The notes under the pieces were generated by a model. That model was given only the letters and a program-made list of their open reading frames with translations. It made no database searches and was not told the DNA's origin. From Kingdonia uniflora (lineage: Eukaryota > Streptophyta > Magnoliopsida > Ranunculales > Circaeasteraceae): a DNA stretch of 64,000 bases. This document shows, piece by piece, positions 32,914-45,515 of the stretch. The stretch is from the NCBI GenBank assembly GCA_014058105.1, contig JACGCM010002568.1, positions 372,001-436,000 of the forward strand, in the 5' to 3' direction. Each line of letters starts with the position of its first letter. The first letter of the stretch is position 1. The position numbers and the translations under genes are program-made.

Positions 32914-33631
32914 TGTAGGGGCCTAACTTCTTTTAGAGGGGAAGTTGGTTGTTAGAATACGGGGTTGATCTTCAATCAAAGGAATGTAAGTAAATAATCT
33001 AAAGTACGAACAATCTATTGACAAATACTTGCGTAGGGTCCTGAATGTGACGCTCTACGACCTCTGATGAGGATTTTTAAGAGTGATTTTATTACTGAAG
33101 AATAATCAAAGGTTCGAGTACTGGGCTTTTACAGGGTGGTCAAGGTAAGTTGCAAAGGGGTTGGGGAGAATTTTTCTAACCCTTCCTTGGTTCCCCATCT
33201 ATCCTATTTATAGAACATAGCTTGGGCTGAGTCACCAAGGTAAGGTCAGATTGCAAGGGTACTGCCGGATATTCCGGCGGAGGTATGGGCGCCGGACATG
33301 TCTGTACTATCACTATAATAGTTGTTGGATATGTCTCTGTACTTTGGTACTGTGGCAGCGGTTGGGCCTGTCACTGTAGTTGCAAAGACCAATCAATGCG
33401 CCGTCTTGTCTGATGAGCTGGTTGCCTGTCCCATTATATTTTAACCATGCGCAAATATGGTCGAAGGGCTTCTGCTGTGATGTGTGTAGTCCGTCCTCGA
33501 GGCTTGTTTGGAGGGATCTCTGGAAGGATTGTTTTGAGTATTGAATGGGCTTTGATATATTTGGGTAGGCCGCGACGTAGCCTTCGAGTGTCTGAGTGAG
33601 GTTGAAGGCAGCGAGTAGGCTACTACTGTAC
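32914..33631 (-). repeat. Tat-C 5' LTR and primer site
   Basis: A 718-base LTR starting TGTAGGGGCC on the + strand and ending within CTACTACTGTA, where the sisters end CTACTACA. The primer site inside (minus strand CAATTGGAATCGTC) is more decayed than in Tat-A or B. It matches the other two LTRs along its length. Confidence 0.86.
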
Positions 33632-33689
33632 TCTTGGCTCATGAATTCATGCATATTAGGTTTTCTACTCATATCTTAAACCTAGTTGT

Positions 33690-34805
33690 GAAAGATGGCT
33701 TAAAGCAATTTGATGTTTTAATTGCTCAAGTACGAGATGTGGTTAGATAAGTAAGATCTTTTTTAACTAGGTGGATGAAATGGATAAAAATGCGTCGACG
33801 AAGCTAAAATTTATAGCAAGAGGAATGCTTGTTTGGATGTTTCTACTAGGAGGAATTCCACATATCTTATGTTAAATATGACAGTAAAATTTGAAGAAGC
33901 TTTTGTTAGGTTTGAAGAGTATGATCATGATGTGACATATTTTAATTACTTTCAAGGGATAGACAGAGATGGTTTGCTACCAGGGAGGGTTGATTGGTTA
34001 TTTTTGCAAATTTTGAGAGTATACTATATGTTAATGACACAAATTTTAGGGTCTAACTATGCCACTTCTGATATCTTATTCAACAAAATTCTCAGCGTTA
34101 AAAATAACTTATAAGTACTTAGTGATCACGAGGATTCTAGTTTAAAGTCAATGGGTATGAACATGATTAAAAAATATGACAAATATGGGGACCTTGAGAA
34201 ATTAAATCCGTTGTTAGTTGGGGTTGTGTTTGATCCACGTTTGAAGCTTGATTATATTGAGTTTGGTTTAATGGGAATATATGATGAATGTAAAGTTTCT
34301 TCGATATGTAATATGGTAGAAAAGACACTACATCGGTTATTTTTATCTTATGTTGGAAGTGGCTAAAACCCAATTACGGTGACATCACCTATCGATGATA
34401 CCATGACATGTGATGTGTTGGAAGACCCCGTTAGTAAATGGAAGAGGCATAAAAAAAGGTACTTGGAGAATAGATTGGAAGTCGAGAAATATTTGAAAGC
34501 AAAAGTTGAAGACGAAGTGGAAGGAAAGAAATTTGAAATCTTGTCTTGGTGGAAGAATAATGTACTAAGTTTCCGCTTCTCTCTCCTATTGCACGAGATA
34601 TATTAGCTATTCCGATTACTTCGGTAGTTTTCGAGTTTGCCTTTAGTATGGAAGATCGGATATTTGACCCATTTCGTAGCACTTTCTAACTAAACTCGGT
34701 GGAAACTTTCATATGCACTCAAAATTTGCTTCGGTCGAAGGAAAAACCAATTGATATTCAAGCTTATATAGAGGAGATTAAACAATATGTTGCGATTGAT
34801 GCGGG
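33690..34805 (+). pseudogene. hAT transposase, C-terminal half
   Basis: Catalytic-region and dimerisation sequences of an Ac-like hAT transposase. They begin with NLVVKDGLKQFDVLIAQVRDVVR, then DVSTRRNSTYLMLNMTVKFEEAF (family: DVxTRWNSTYxML), KKYDKYGD-LEKLNPLLVGVVFDPRLKLDYIEF and YLENRLEVEKYLKAKVEDE. The hATC dimerisation block is FEILSWWKNN, RDILAIPITSVVFEFAFSMEDR and FICTQNLLRS. In TRWNS the Trp is Arg. Frame changes near 33820 and 34575 and several stops inactivate it. The zinc-finger BED domain and first catalytic part are absent. A splice-like GT follows at about 34805. Confidence 0.85.
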
Positions 34806-34974
34806 TAATATTTTTATTTAGTAATTTAATTATTATCCATAGTTTTACGTTAAATTAAACGTAACTCAAACTCTTATAATTTTGCTAATTTCTTTTAATT
34901 ATTCAAGGGACTTGCGTTAATGTCGATAGAGAATTGCACGAATAATTGAGACAACATTTCATTTTACGATTATG

Positions 34975-35285
34975 GTAAGTTTGAAGGTCTATTATTGTTC
35001 AACATATTACATTTTAATGAAAATTGTTTAATTGTTGCGCTTAACTTGAAATTATTTATTTTTCTTTTTGTAGGAGTAGAAAGTATTGTGGATTGCTTTT
35101 GTTTTGGCGAGGATATATTATGTTATGGATAAGGTGCTAGTATGCTATATTGCTATGGTTGCAGTAAGTTTAATAGTCTATTATTATTTCACATACTACA
35201 TTTTACTTGAATTATGTTATTACTGCGTTAAACTTTACTTTATTTATTCTTCTTTTTTTTGTATAGGAGAAGAAAGTATAGGTGT
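34975..35285 (+). repeat. ~189-base duplication in hAT 3' region
   Basis: A segment starting gtaagttt, with tctattattgttcaacatattacatttt and ending ttttgtaggag-gaaag, occurs at 34975-35085 and again at 35164-35280. Each copy begins with a splice donor-like GTAAGT and ends with an acceptor-like TTTGTAG or TGTATAG, so it looks like a duplicated intron with its flanking exon. The 110-residue hydrophobic frame at 35086-35418 overlaps it and is probably chance. Confidence 0.65.
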
Positions 35286-36420
35286 AGATTGCTTTTATTT
35301 TGGAGTAGAGATATATTGGACTCATAAAACTATGAACTTTATCTTTATTTTGGTCTCTTATGTTTTGGACTATTTTATGGAGTTATGGATTGCATTTATT
35401 TTTGGAACGGAGATATGACTTGTTGATTTTGAACTTCATATTTATTTTTTGTATCTTATGTTATAGACCATTTTATGGAATTGTGGATTGTTATTGAGTA
35501 TTAAGTCGATTGTATGCCCCAGACTCCTAATGTATGATATTAGAATTGGTTACTATTGTGTTTTCTATTTTACGGGCTATTTGTTGTATTAGTATTTGGC
35601 CATATCATAGAGTAAGTCATGCCAAAATTTTAATAGAATTAGTCAGTTGATTATTTTTGTTGATAAGTTACATATTGGGAATTTTGGGCTTTTTTTTTCA
35701 ACCTAAGTTACCTAAAAGTCAATGAGTTATGAGATTTTATATATGTTATTTGTTTTTTTTTTCTTAATTTTTTTAATGTTTAATTAAAAGAAAAAAATCG
35801 AGTTCGAACCCAGCCCGACCCGACTTAGTCCGGCTCGGTTCTGGTTTGGGTTTGGAACCAGCCCAGTTCGGGTTTAAAAATAAATAACCCAGTTAGGCCA
35901 GTTTGGATCTGGCCCTGGACAGAACCCGGGCTGACCCGAACCATGAACAACCCTAGGTATATCTTTTTCCGGGTCTGACGTTTTTTTACTTTCCAGAATA
36001 ACGAAGTAAACTCAAAAATCCAAACCTTCAAATCGTATAAAAACATCCGTTAATATCCCCCTAGGGTACATGTGTAAGCGATCCGTTATTAGCAATGTCA
36101 TTTTTTTTGGCTTTAGAACCTCAAGTCCCAGCTGTCGATAAACATAATATGTTAACTACAAATTATGGTTTTAATGCCATTTTTTAGTGACGTAATAAAC
36201 ATTCGACATCATTTTTCTAAATGACCTATAAAGCGATGACATGGATACTCCAACTCTTTTACGTCAGTTATAAAGTGACTTCAAAGACACAAGAAAATGA
36301 TCTGATTCATATTCTGAAACTTAGGTGATCCAAGTTTCAATGTCAGTTGAGAGATGACGTTAAAAGTATTATGACTCTTTCCATGTAACTTCAAAATGAC
36401 TAAAAATTACAGAAAAAACA

Positions 36421-39400
36421 AAATAATAATAATTACAATTATCCCCCCACTCCTCTTCTTCCCCCTCTCTCCCTCCTTCTCTTCCTTCTCCACTATATTC
36501 TCACATCTGGAGTCACAATACGAGCATTCAATAAGAAATGAGTTGAGTCAATAAAGCTGGTAAATGAGAATACAAAATTTGATCTTAATAATAAATTTTT
36601 ATTAAAGATTCATAAAGTTCCTATACAAAACATCTTATTCAAAGTTCTAGATAGATTGAACTCTAGCTATAGCCTTTGAAAGAGCAAAGACCTAAACATA
36701 ATTCAAAAGCTCCAGTCTCCATTTCCACTTCTCGGCCTAATCCTTAACATGAATTATCTACCTACAAGGATCCAAAGTATGGGATTTAGCACCAAATAAC
36801 ATCGAGATTATACAAACTTAAATGAAATAAAATGGTAAACACCTGATATTTCATGTCTAAATATGTCTTTTTATATTCAATTCTTTGTTTTGAGTTCTTA
36901 AGAAACCCTATCTACAGAGAAAATACAAAAATTCAAAATTTGATTAAATAAAAATATATGCAACATAAAATTGTACGACACACTTGATAACTTTTCCCAA
37001 ATCTAACAAAAATGTGGACAAAATAATGAGAACCCAACAATCTAATAACGTTGCATAAATTGAAAAAAAAAGTTGATTCATACCATACACTCATGTGGGC
37101 TACAAACAAGTCATCCAACCCATTGGGAAAATAGGTGTCTAATAATCCAGGTCGAAGCCGTTAGGAGGAGGTCATCTTTGAGCTACAAATGGATGCGATA
37201 ATATTTTTTTTAAAGTTAGTTGACGTAATCTGTGTCCGTCAAATTTAGGCATCGATATGACATAAATGCCCTAAATATCAAAACTCTTAAAAAGGTTAGA
37301 ATTGTAATTCACACTTATTTCTTTTATTGATCTCTCCAGTCTCTCGGCCCTTTCCTCTTTTCTCTTTAGATCTCAGGTTCTCTCTCTACAACACACAATC
37401 GACCTTAGTCTATGATTATCTCTCTAGATCTGAAGTTCTCTTTCTAAAAAGATAATTGACCTTAGTCTGTGATTATCTCTTGGCAACTTAGGCGTCTCTT
37501 CTCTTCCACAAACATTCCAAAGATAGAATCTGATTACCCTATTTTCGTAATTTATGTATTTCAGGGACTGAATTGGGTTGATATTAAGTTATGGTTTTAT
37601 TGATTTTGGGTAAAATGTAAGGGTTTTGTGTATAACATTTGGGGGATTATCATTGGATTTTGATATGGGGGAGGAGGTCTGATGGTGGGGTTTAACAATT
37701 TGTTATTTTCAATGAAGATATTTTTTTGAAGAATTTTTAATAATTAGTTCTTCAATGGGTTACTGTATTTTAAATGACATTTAGTAATGGTGTTTGTTAT
37801 TGATTATTTAAGAGTAATTAGTACTAAGTAATTAGATTGACAACTATCATTTTAGTAGAAAATTTAGCAATGCGTTTTTATCATTATGAAAAATCTTAGG
37901 CTTATTTATTATAGACATTCACAAAAAAACCCCGGTAAGCTTTCACCTTTGCTTGAAGGATAAGTCTCTGTACTCCATATAGTTCGGTGCTCCTTTTCAA
38001 TGGTATTGTTACATCGCTACGCTTAGCGAGTTGTAGGAACTGCATCTTAATAAGTTGCAGATTTATATATTTTTGATTAATTATCATTTAGTGAAGAAAT
38101 ATATCCTGGATAGGCATAAATCTAATGAAATAAAACAAGAAATAAATCTGAGAGGGAAATAAATTTCTTTCGTATATGTTGTGTATGTTATTGAATTGCC
38201 ACAATTTTTACCTAATTAGAAGAGTTCTTATGAAGTTTATAAGTTTTGATCCTAGACTATGGCTTCCAAATGTGGATCTATCTTCTTGATTACTAAAAGT
38301 TTATAAATCATTATATTTTGAATAAAAAATTATATATTTATTAGGAATTCTATAGCAATCTTGAGTATTGTGTGATAGGAAACTATGTGTCGGTCCTCAC
38401 CGTTTTACGGTATACATATCGAGGGTGTCGTTAGATAGTTAAATCTATACTATTAAGCCGATTGCCCTTATAGTATTCGTAGTTTGCCGTCCTACTTTTT
38501 GGTGGTCCATTTGTCCAATAATAATGTGATAAGTGTACTTGATCCTATTTTTAGGAGTTTTTTTTTCTCTCTCTCAAGAATTGTGACTCTTCAATGTTCT
38601 CTCTACAATTACTTTAACGCCTAAAATCTCTTCTTCTTGAATATTAGGAATCCTATGGGATTGGGAGTCCAACACTTCAACAGAAAAGGATACAATCCTT
38701 AAAATGTCAAAACCTCTCCTCCGATAATTTTATTTTCCCTTCCACTGTCTCTTCATTACTCTTTAACTCAAGAACGTGAAATCTTAAGTTATCCACAAAT
38801 GTAATCTTTCTTGTATGAATGTGATTTACAAGAACCTAACTGTTATTGTAGATCATTGATTTTTCTATAGTCTCAGTATGTTTTGAGTCCTTCCTAATTT
38901 ATAATCCGAGAATCATCAAAATTTATTAAAATTTTGTCAAACGAGTTCACAAAACCTAAAATGCACACATTGTTGATTCCAACTCTTTTTTTACAGATGC
39001 TTTCGGTTCTTGTAATTGTTTTGTTCTTATGTAGATTGTTAGATAATTATTTGGATTGGTGCTTATCCAGGTAACATCTTTCTGGGTTGAACAATGTTCG
39101 GATTGTGTTTTCTCAAATTGCCTTCCATTTGTTTTAGCCTATAATTAAGGTTTTTATTTGTAAAAGTTGAGTAAGGAGGCAAACCCCCATGAATAACACA
39201 AAAAATATATAATGACATGATGGGACATAAATTTTACCCTAATAAAAATTAATAGGTTTGGAAAAGGGGAGTTATTATGATGCTGGTGGTCGTTAATGAG
39301 TCTCTTGATGCTCTATGAATTTGTTTTTGATCATTCTGGTGGTTATTCAAGCTTTAATGGGGTTTAGTTAATAAAACTCAATACTAAACTAGAGGAGAGA

Positions 39401-40767
39401 TGGTTGGAAAGAATGTATCTTCAAACGATACATTAAGCTTAATGAGGTACATTATTTATTTATTGATGATATTATTTATATTAACTTGCTAATGTCAATT
39501 GTATCACATTGAAAAGTATATATGTTTATTTTAACTTGAATAGTTTAATCATTGATCAGCAATAAGAAATTACATAATACATTTATTCATAGGCATAATA
39601 ATGCAGAATGGTATCCTTGAATAACATTGACACTTTTGGTCCTTCTTACACATGTGCAATTAGGAGGCGGTTGTTGCATAAATTTTGATGTGTATTTATC
39701 TTTGCTTACTGTTTATTTCTTTATAGTTATATACTGGTTTAGAGGCTCTATTTCTACTAATTGGGATTGGCAGAGTTTCTTGAGATTTGGTAAGTTCATA
39801 TATTTTACAAATGGTTATTTGATTAGACATACAAATGGTTATTTGGTAAGTTCATATATTTATCTTTGCTTACTGTTTATTTCTTTATAGTTATATACTA
39901 GTTTAGAGGCTCTATTTCTACTAATTGGGATTGGCAGAGTTTCTTGAGATTTGGTAAGTTCATATATTTTACAAATGGTTATTTGATTAGAGATACATAT
40001 ATTACATTAATAATGAGTATAGTCATGTGTAAGCATGTATCAAGTTGTGTAATTGTCTTAATTATGTACACGAATTATTTGGGAAGACCAATGAGCTTCA
40101 CATATTCCGTACATTCAAATTAAATTTTTAGATAGCTGATAACTTTATTTACAATACTTGTAGTGGCGAACCAGGTGTACATTTGTCATTATCATTTGAG
40201 CGACAGGAGTATGATAGGTCATCATAAATTAATGCAGTTTTGAAGTTGTAATATTTGAACTTAGACATTTTTTTGTCTTCTCAATATGGTAGTAATGATC
40301 TATATATTTTATGTCATTATTTAGATTAGAGTTATTTGTTGTTATGAAAAGCTTGCGACATAGCATAGAAGTGTTTTTGTGCATGTTGTATGGTCTAATT
40401 GTGTTAAATTATTGTTATACAAGTTTATGAATGATTTGCAGGTGGATTATATTCTATAAAACTGGGGAAGTACTGCCCAATTTTCTTTGATTGTTATACA
40501 ACTTTATGAAAGGATATACCTATATAAAATAGGGAAATTGTTGCCTAAATTTCTTTGATTACTATACAGGTTTATAAAATGATTTGTAAAATCTAGAATA
40601 CCAATTTCAAATTTTCTTGTAAATTTGAATAAGTTTCGAGATGGTTGAGCTAAATGCATGCAAAAATTACTGACAATTTTAAATAAGTTTTACTTGGGTG
40701 GTGCCGAAGGCATGAACCTAAAGAGGTGTAGTGCCGAAGGCACGCCATTTTGGCTTTATAAAACGGC
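36421..40767. other. no gene seen; anonymous AT-rich DNA
   Basis: No convincing frame above 90 codons. A CT-rich tract (36437-36500) and a leader-like stretch with two related 40-60 base units (37360-37490: gaccttagtctatgattatctctc, repeated as gaccttagtctgtgattatctctt) are present. Parts look like UTR and intron. Apart from the duplication at 39693-39990 nothing can be named. Confidence 0.4.
39693..39990 (+). repeat. ~165-base tandem duplication with exon-like core
   Basis: Two nearly identical copies (about 39693-39821 and 39858-39990) contain tttatctttgcttactg, tttctttatag, a 64-base block and gtaagttcatat. The block is bounded by AG on the left and GT on the right in both copies, so it has the form of an exon with its splice sites. 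Its readable frame gives IYWFRGSISTNWDWQSFLRF. Only about two base differences separate the copies, suggesting a recent duplication. Confidence 0.75.
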
Positions 40768-41891
40768 GTCGGTGTCACGCCCCAAAATCATGTAATCGAT
40801 AGCTTGACCAATTACTAGATCTGAAGCTGTGCAGGTCGGGGAATCCACAGATTCACCCCACGAACAACCGAACCGCAGACATATTCTGGCCCAGTTATTC
40901 ACAATAGTATCACAGCAGAGTAAAAGGGAAAACAGAAACAGCGGAAGACTAAGATAATAGAATCTAAACGTAGGATTCTACAAACCTCTATGCAGCAAGC
41001 CCAACTGCAAAACTGGAGAATGAGCCTCCAGCTCAGCTCCCCAAAGATCACCACAGCAGCAACTAAAATCTAAAACAACCTGCCACTGAAAGGGGGATGC
41101 GAGAGTGAGCAAACAACGAGCTCACTAACTCCCAAGAATAGATAAACGATTATACTAACCAATGAGATGGATATAAATATTAGTGATAACAGGATATAAT
41201 AATATCTAACGATAAACAATGCATATATATAAATATATATATGATGACTAATAGGTATACGTATATATACTAACTTTAATAAATTTATCAATAAATATAC
41301 CACGTGCAAAGGAGTGCTAATCCACACTCCAGTCACAAGTACCACTAACTACACTCAAATCACTACCGTGGCCCTCAGCACCACAAGCAACTAACCCACC
41401 TCAGGAATACAGTCACACATGAGGGTAAACACCCTCGACTCATAATAATCCAGCCGGGTTATCCAAACTCCAACCAGGCACAATTCCGAAGCTACCACAA
41501 GCTGAACGAGATCGCCTACAACCAAATACAAGCCTAAAGCTCAGAGCAACCAACAGACTGCTCAACCTAATAAATTGACTAGATACAGAAGAGGGAGGAG
41601 TAGATGAAGAGAGGAGTAGAATATGTGGAAGGAAGAAGAATTTAATGATACCGCAATCAATTAGGAGAAGAGGATTTTAAGATAAGAGTAGAGGAATATG
41701 ATGAACTAGGATAATCCCATAATTATCCCAAATACAATGGTTTGGTATGATGATGATATGATGGAAAAAGATAATCTTATGATTATCCTAAGTGCAGAAG
41801 ATTCTATATTAAAACATAATGCAGAAAGGTTTAAGGATTTCTATCAGAAGAACATACGAATTGGAAGTATGCTGAGATGCAATGATATGCT

Positions 41892-41929
<38 letters not shown>
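41892..41929. repeat. (GAT)n microsatellite
   Basis: About 12 uninterrupted GAT/TGA units inside the solo LTR. It creates a poly-Asp stretch in an 83-codon chance frame. Near-identical flanks (atcccaaatacaatggttt and atcccaaatgcaatggttt) stand about 235 bases apart around it, suggesting a local duplication. Confidence 0.95.
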
Positions 41930-42164
41930 CAGAAAGATTTATGATGAAGTGGGATAGTCCCATACCTATCCCAAATGCAATGGTTTAGCAATGTCAACCC
42001 AAAGGGCTAGCCCCCAAGACTAAAGTGGGCTGACAACTGTTGAAAAAGGATTTACCTTACCGAATATTGTTGGATACAAGGGTACAATGTACTGCACTGG
42101 CTCGACCAGACTAAAAGATATTAACATAGGTATTTCAACCTCCCTTGAGGAGTCTAGACACCAG

Positions 42165-42340
42165 AAACTAGCATCCAACCATGTCTCTTTACGCAGGATG
42201 AGACTGGGCACCAAGAGAACTATTCCAACCATAACTTCACTCACAGAAGAAGACTGGGCACCAAGAAATAGTATCCAACCATGTCTCTTTTAGCGGGACG
42301 AGATTGAGCACCAGGAAACTAATCCAACCATATCTTCACC
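42165..42340. repeat. short imperfect repeats in solo LTR
   Basis: Four diverged units of about 48-58 bases share atccaaccat(g/a)tctct and gactgggcaccaag(a)a. They are part of the long solo LTR and no coding potential is seen. Confidence 0.6.
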
Positions 42341-45300
42341 TCTAAAACTTTAGCCCGATCTTGGGATCCTATCAACCTATCGGGGCCAGCCGATATAGAG
42401 TTGTTTATGTATCCAATCGCTGTAAGATAAGGAGAGAATGTATTATCTATGGATGTGAGCATGATCTTAAAGACTGAAGCACAACTGCTGTTAACACAGC
42501 CAGCACACGATAGGATAACCACCTGCCTAAGAGCGTGGCAACCAAAACTAACACAGATGCCCTCCTGTGACTCATTTGCACCGTCTAAACCTAGATGAAA
42601 CAATAACTTAACCATCACGACATCTAAACGACATCAGTCTCTAGGATTCCTCAAAACAAATATAGTTACCATCAAGTACAGCAGTACTCTAGTTGTCAAC
42701 ACAGACTAGTACTCATGGGATGACCTACAAGTGTCCAACATGCAGTCAACAGTCCCCAATAACAGAACTGCCTCACAATCCTCCTAATCATGCACATAAG
42801 TCTCTAACACAGATATTCAAGAACTAGATTCAACAAGAGGTTTCAGCCGCATTCCAATGTCTCGGGTGACGTACAACTTCATAAACCACCTAGCTCAGCC
42901 ACGGATCTCACTGCCTCCTAGATGACAGAAGGGAACACAGCCCTAACAGCCTCATCCCTGGGAAAGAAGGCTTACAAGTAAGCTCTAATAGCTCTAAGAA
43001 TCATGAGGACAATAAGTGTCACAACACGATAAACAAACAATCCTGAAGAAAACTATGGGAAGTTCAACATCCACAACCAACCACCACAAACAAGCCATCT
43101 ACTCACCATCAACGACTAACAGTCTAGGAGATACCACACTCCCACATGGAATCCAACATTCCAAACAACCACCAATCACAATGACAGTACTAAAGGACCA
43201 GGCCTCGAGAACACATAGTACACCTAAACTAGTCCTAAGACTAATCAAAACAATAACAGGCAAGAAGGCGAGCTCCGAATCGAAGACCATGTCTTACTGA
43301 AGCTATATTTCCCTAAGACTACTATGGAACCAAATCCTGCAACCCAAACTAACCAAGGTGCTATACTATAGGGTGAGAACTATAGTCTCTGAACTACACT
43401 ATCTCAGAGAAATGACGGCTAACCACATGCCGACCATAAGTCTCTACTATTTGCCAAACCTAGTTACTAGTGCCCTAAAATAAGCTGGACACCCTAATAA
43501 CTAACCAACAATGCCACACTCTATATATTATATATATAAATATAATTATAGCGACACTGAGGTGTCACAACATACTGAGAAATGCCTTTGTTCTCAACCT
43601 CAGCGAAGAAAGGATCCGCAATAACCACCCTCAATGAAATCGGTCTAAGAGAAATCTCTGGAGTCATCGTCACATCGACGACAATAGTGAATAACCTCCT
43701 CTACCCAAACATAAGCTACAGGCTCTATCTAGTAACTAAACTTATAACTAACTCGGGTTTTACTAACTTATCAAACCCTTAAGTACTCTCGCCTAAGGTA
43801 TGCCAAACGGATAACCCGTAAATGTGTCATAAGCAATTAACCCATATACTAACATAATCACGGTAATAAACATGATAAACTATGTGATACAATAACTCAC
43901 AAATCAATATAATGGTGTAGTTATTAAGAAAGATGAAACTCGCCTGACGATATGCTCGGAACGACAATATCGGCGAAACTTCCCAAACAACACCCCAACG
44001 GAAATATGTTTCGCGAATCAACTTCCGGAACTCCAAATCAATCACGAAAAGAACCAGGAACACCACCACATCAACCACTATCAAGGCCCAGAGCTCAAAC
44101 ACAATTCCAACAAAGGATACCCGCCCGAAACTGCGTTTCAGATCAACACCACAACTGAATCAGCAACTGAACCTCACTCCCCATCACACTAAACCCCAAT
44201 CACCACCACCGAACAGCTGCAAGGAAAACCCAATAATCAACACACAATAACCAACTCAAATCCACCACTCTCAGGGCTCCAAAAGGACGGAAAATCAGCT
44301 ATCCAAATCAGATTATCAGGGGGGAAAAACAGTTCATAAAAGGAGGAAAACAGTTTACCAAAGGGGGAAAAATAGTTAGGTTATACGAATTGATTTCAGA
44401 ACTCCGGGACACAACAACGATCTCCGTAATCGTTCCACTAACCCCAAACAATAAAAAACTCTTAAAATATTCTCTAATCAATTACCAAGCAAGCAAGAGA
44501 GTTATACTGAACTGAAAATCAGATTACAAAGTTGGAACAACAACAGGGAATTACTCACAAAAAAAGGGCAGCTGCGATCGGAAATGGATGACAATTTGAT
44601 GGAGGTTGAAGATGGTTAAAATAGCCCTCTCGCTACACTTCAAAACAGTAGCAACAAAGGCGGCAACGACTGAAACAGATCAGCCACAAGAGCAATAGCA
44701 ACTGAGCTGTAACAGCTGCCTCTACTCCTTCTAAAAGTAGCAGCTCTTCCCTCTCCAATTCGAATCAAAACAAAGACCCCAAATGCAAACCCTAAATCAA
44801 TTCAAGCCACAAGGGTTCCACCAAAACCGAAATCAACCCAAAGATACATGAGAGGGAGAGAGGAATTACTCACCGAGAGAAACGACGAAGATCACAACGA
44901 AGAATCGTGTCGAATTCGGCGAGCAAGGCGAGGAGAGAATTCGGTTAGGAGAAGAGAGAGAAAGAGTAAAAGAAAAATGCAAGGAGAGAGAATGGATAAT
45001 GATATAAATATAACCGACCAGTCGTTCGAACGGGAACAGGAAGAATCCGAAAATGTCACTCTGAGGTCCTCCTGAACCACACACAACGCCAAGACCCTCA
45101 GAAGACTGGAACAACTCAAGCAGCCATCACAACCCTAACAAAGGGTTCCTAAGGCCTAAACACCACCTCTACCGCTTTACGGCTACCAAAACGCCTAAAC
45201 CCCCAAAAATGAATCTTTGCTCGGAAAACTCCGAAAACCTAACGGGCAATCCAACGGCTCACTGGAACCACACCAAATCACAAAAACATCAAACAAACAT

Positions 45301-45515
45301 CACCACCAACCCATCTAGGGGTTCCCAAGGAAACAACCCCACCTCCTCCTCCGAATAACCACCGTATCACCGAAACTACATAAAATGAATCTAACATACA
45401 AAACTTGCCGAAAGGAATAAATGGATGCATAACGAATAACAATATATGAATCATAGTAACAATACTTACTAATAAACAAAAAAATTACCCTGAAATTTTG
45501 GGACATTATAGTCGG

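Larger units (their letters stand above)
22400..33631 (-). mobile_element. Tat-lineage element Tat-C
   Basis: Third copy of the Tat-A/B family and the longest. From right to left it has a 5' LTR, gag, protease, RT with an internal deletion, RNase H, archaeal-type RNase H, integrase, tandem repeats, then about 4 kb holding two genes on the opposite strand. No 3' LTR is recognisable, and the left limit is set only by the first antisense gene. The 5' LTR is inserted against hAT transposase sequence at 33632. Confidence 0.85.
33632..35956 (+). mobile_element. hAT transposon relic
   Basis: The element carries the C-terminal half of an Ac/RICESLEEPER-type hAT transposase, a 1-kb non-coding 3' region with an internal duplication, and a right end at about 35820-35956. 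That end is rich in GGTTCGGG/CCCGACC sequences and ends ccatgaacaacccta. Read on the minus strand this is TAGGGTTGTTCATGG, the form expected of a plant hAT terminus. The left half of the transposase and the left terminus are missing where the Tat-C LTR begins. Confidence 0.75.
40773..45510. repeat. 4.74-kb solo LTR with target-site duplication
   Basis: The block starts TGTCACGCCCCAAAATC and ends GAAATTTTGGGACATTATA. The ends form imperfect inverted repeats (TGTCACGCCCCAAAAT against TATAATGTCCCAAAAT). GTCGG occurs immediately before (40768-40772) and immediately after (45511-45515), a 5-bp target duplication. No gag, pol, primer site or polypurine tract lies inside; what there is includes a (GAT)n run, short repeats and purine/pyrimidine tracts. 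The 3' end TATA can be a decayed TACA. Size and end sequence fit an unusually long LTR of a chromovirus-like gypsy or LARD element. Orientation is not fixed. Confidence 0.8.

Noticed and set aside
35086..35418. 110-residue hydrophobic ORF as a membrane protein
   Set aside because: It overlaps the duplicated intron-like sequence of the hAT 3' region. The hydrophobicity results from T-rich non-coding DNA.
41737..41988. Poly-aspartate 83-codon ORF
   Set aside because: The Asp run is a (GAT)n microsatellite inside a solo LTR. There is no conserved flank and no start context.
44848..45119. Arg/Glu-rich ORF and its two complementary minus ORFs
   Set aside because: All lie in a purine-rich segment of the 4.74-kb solo LTR, with overlapping frames on both strands and no family match.
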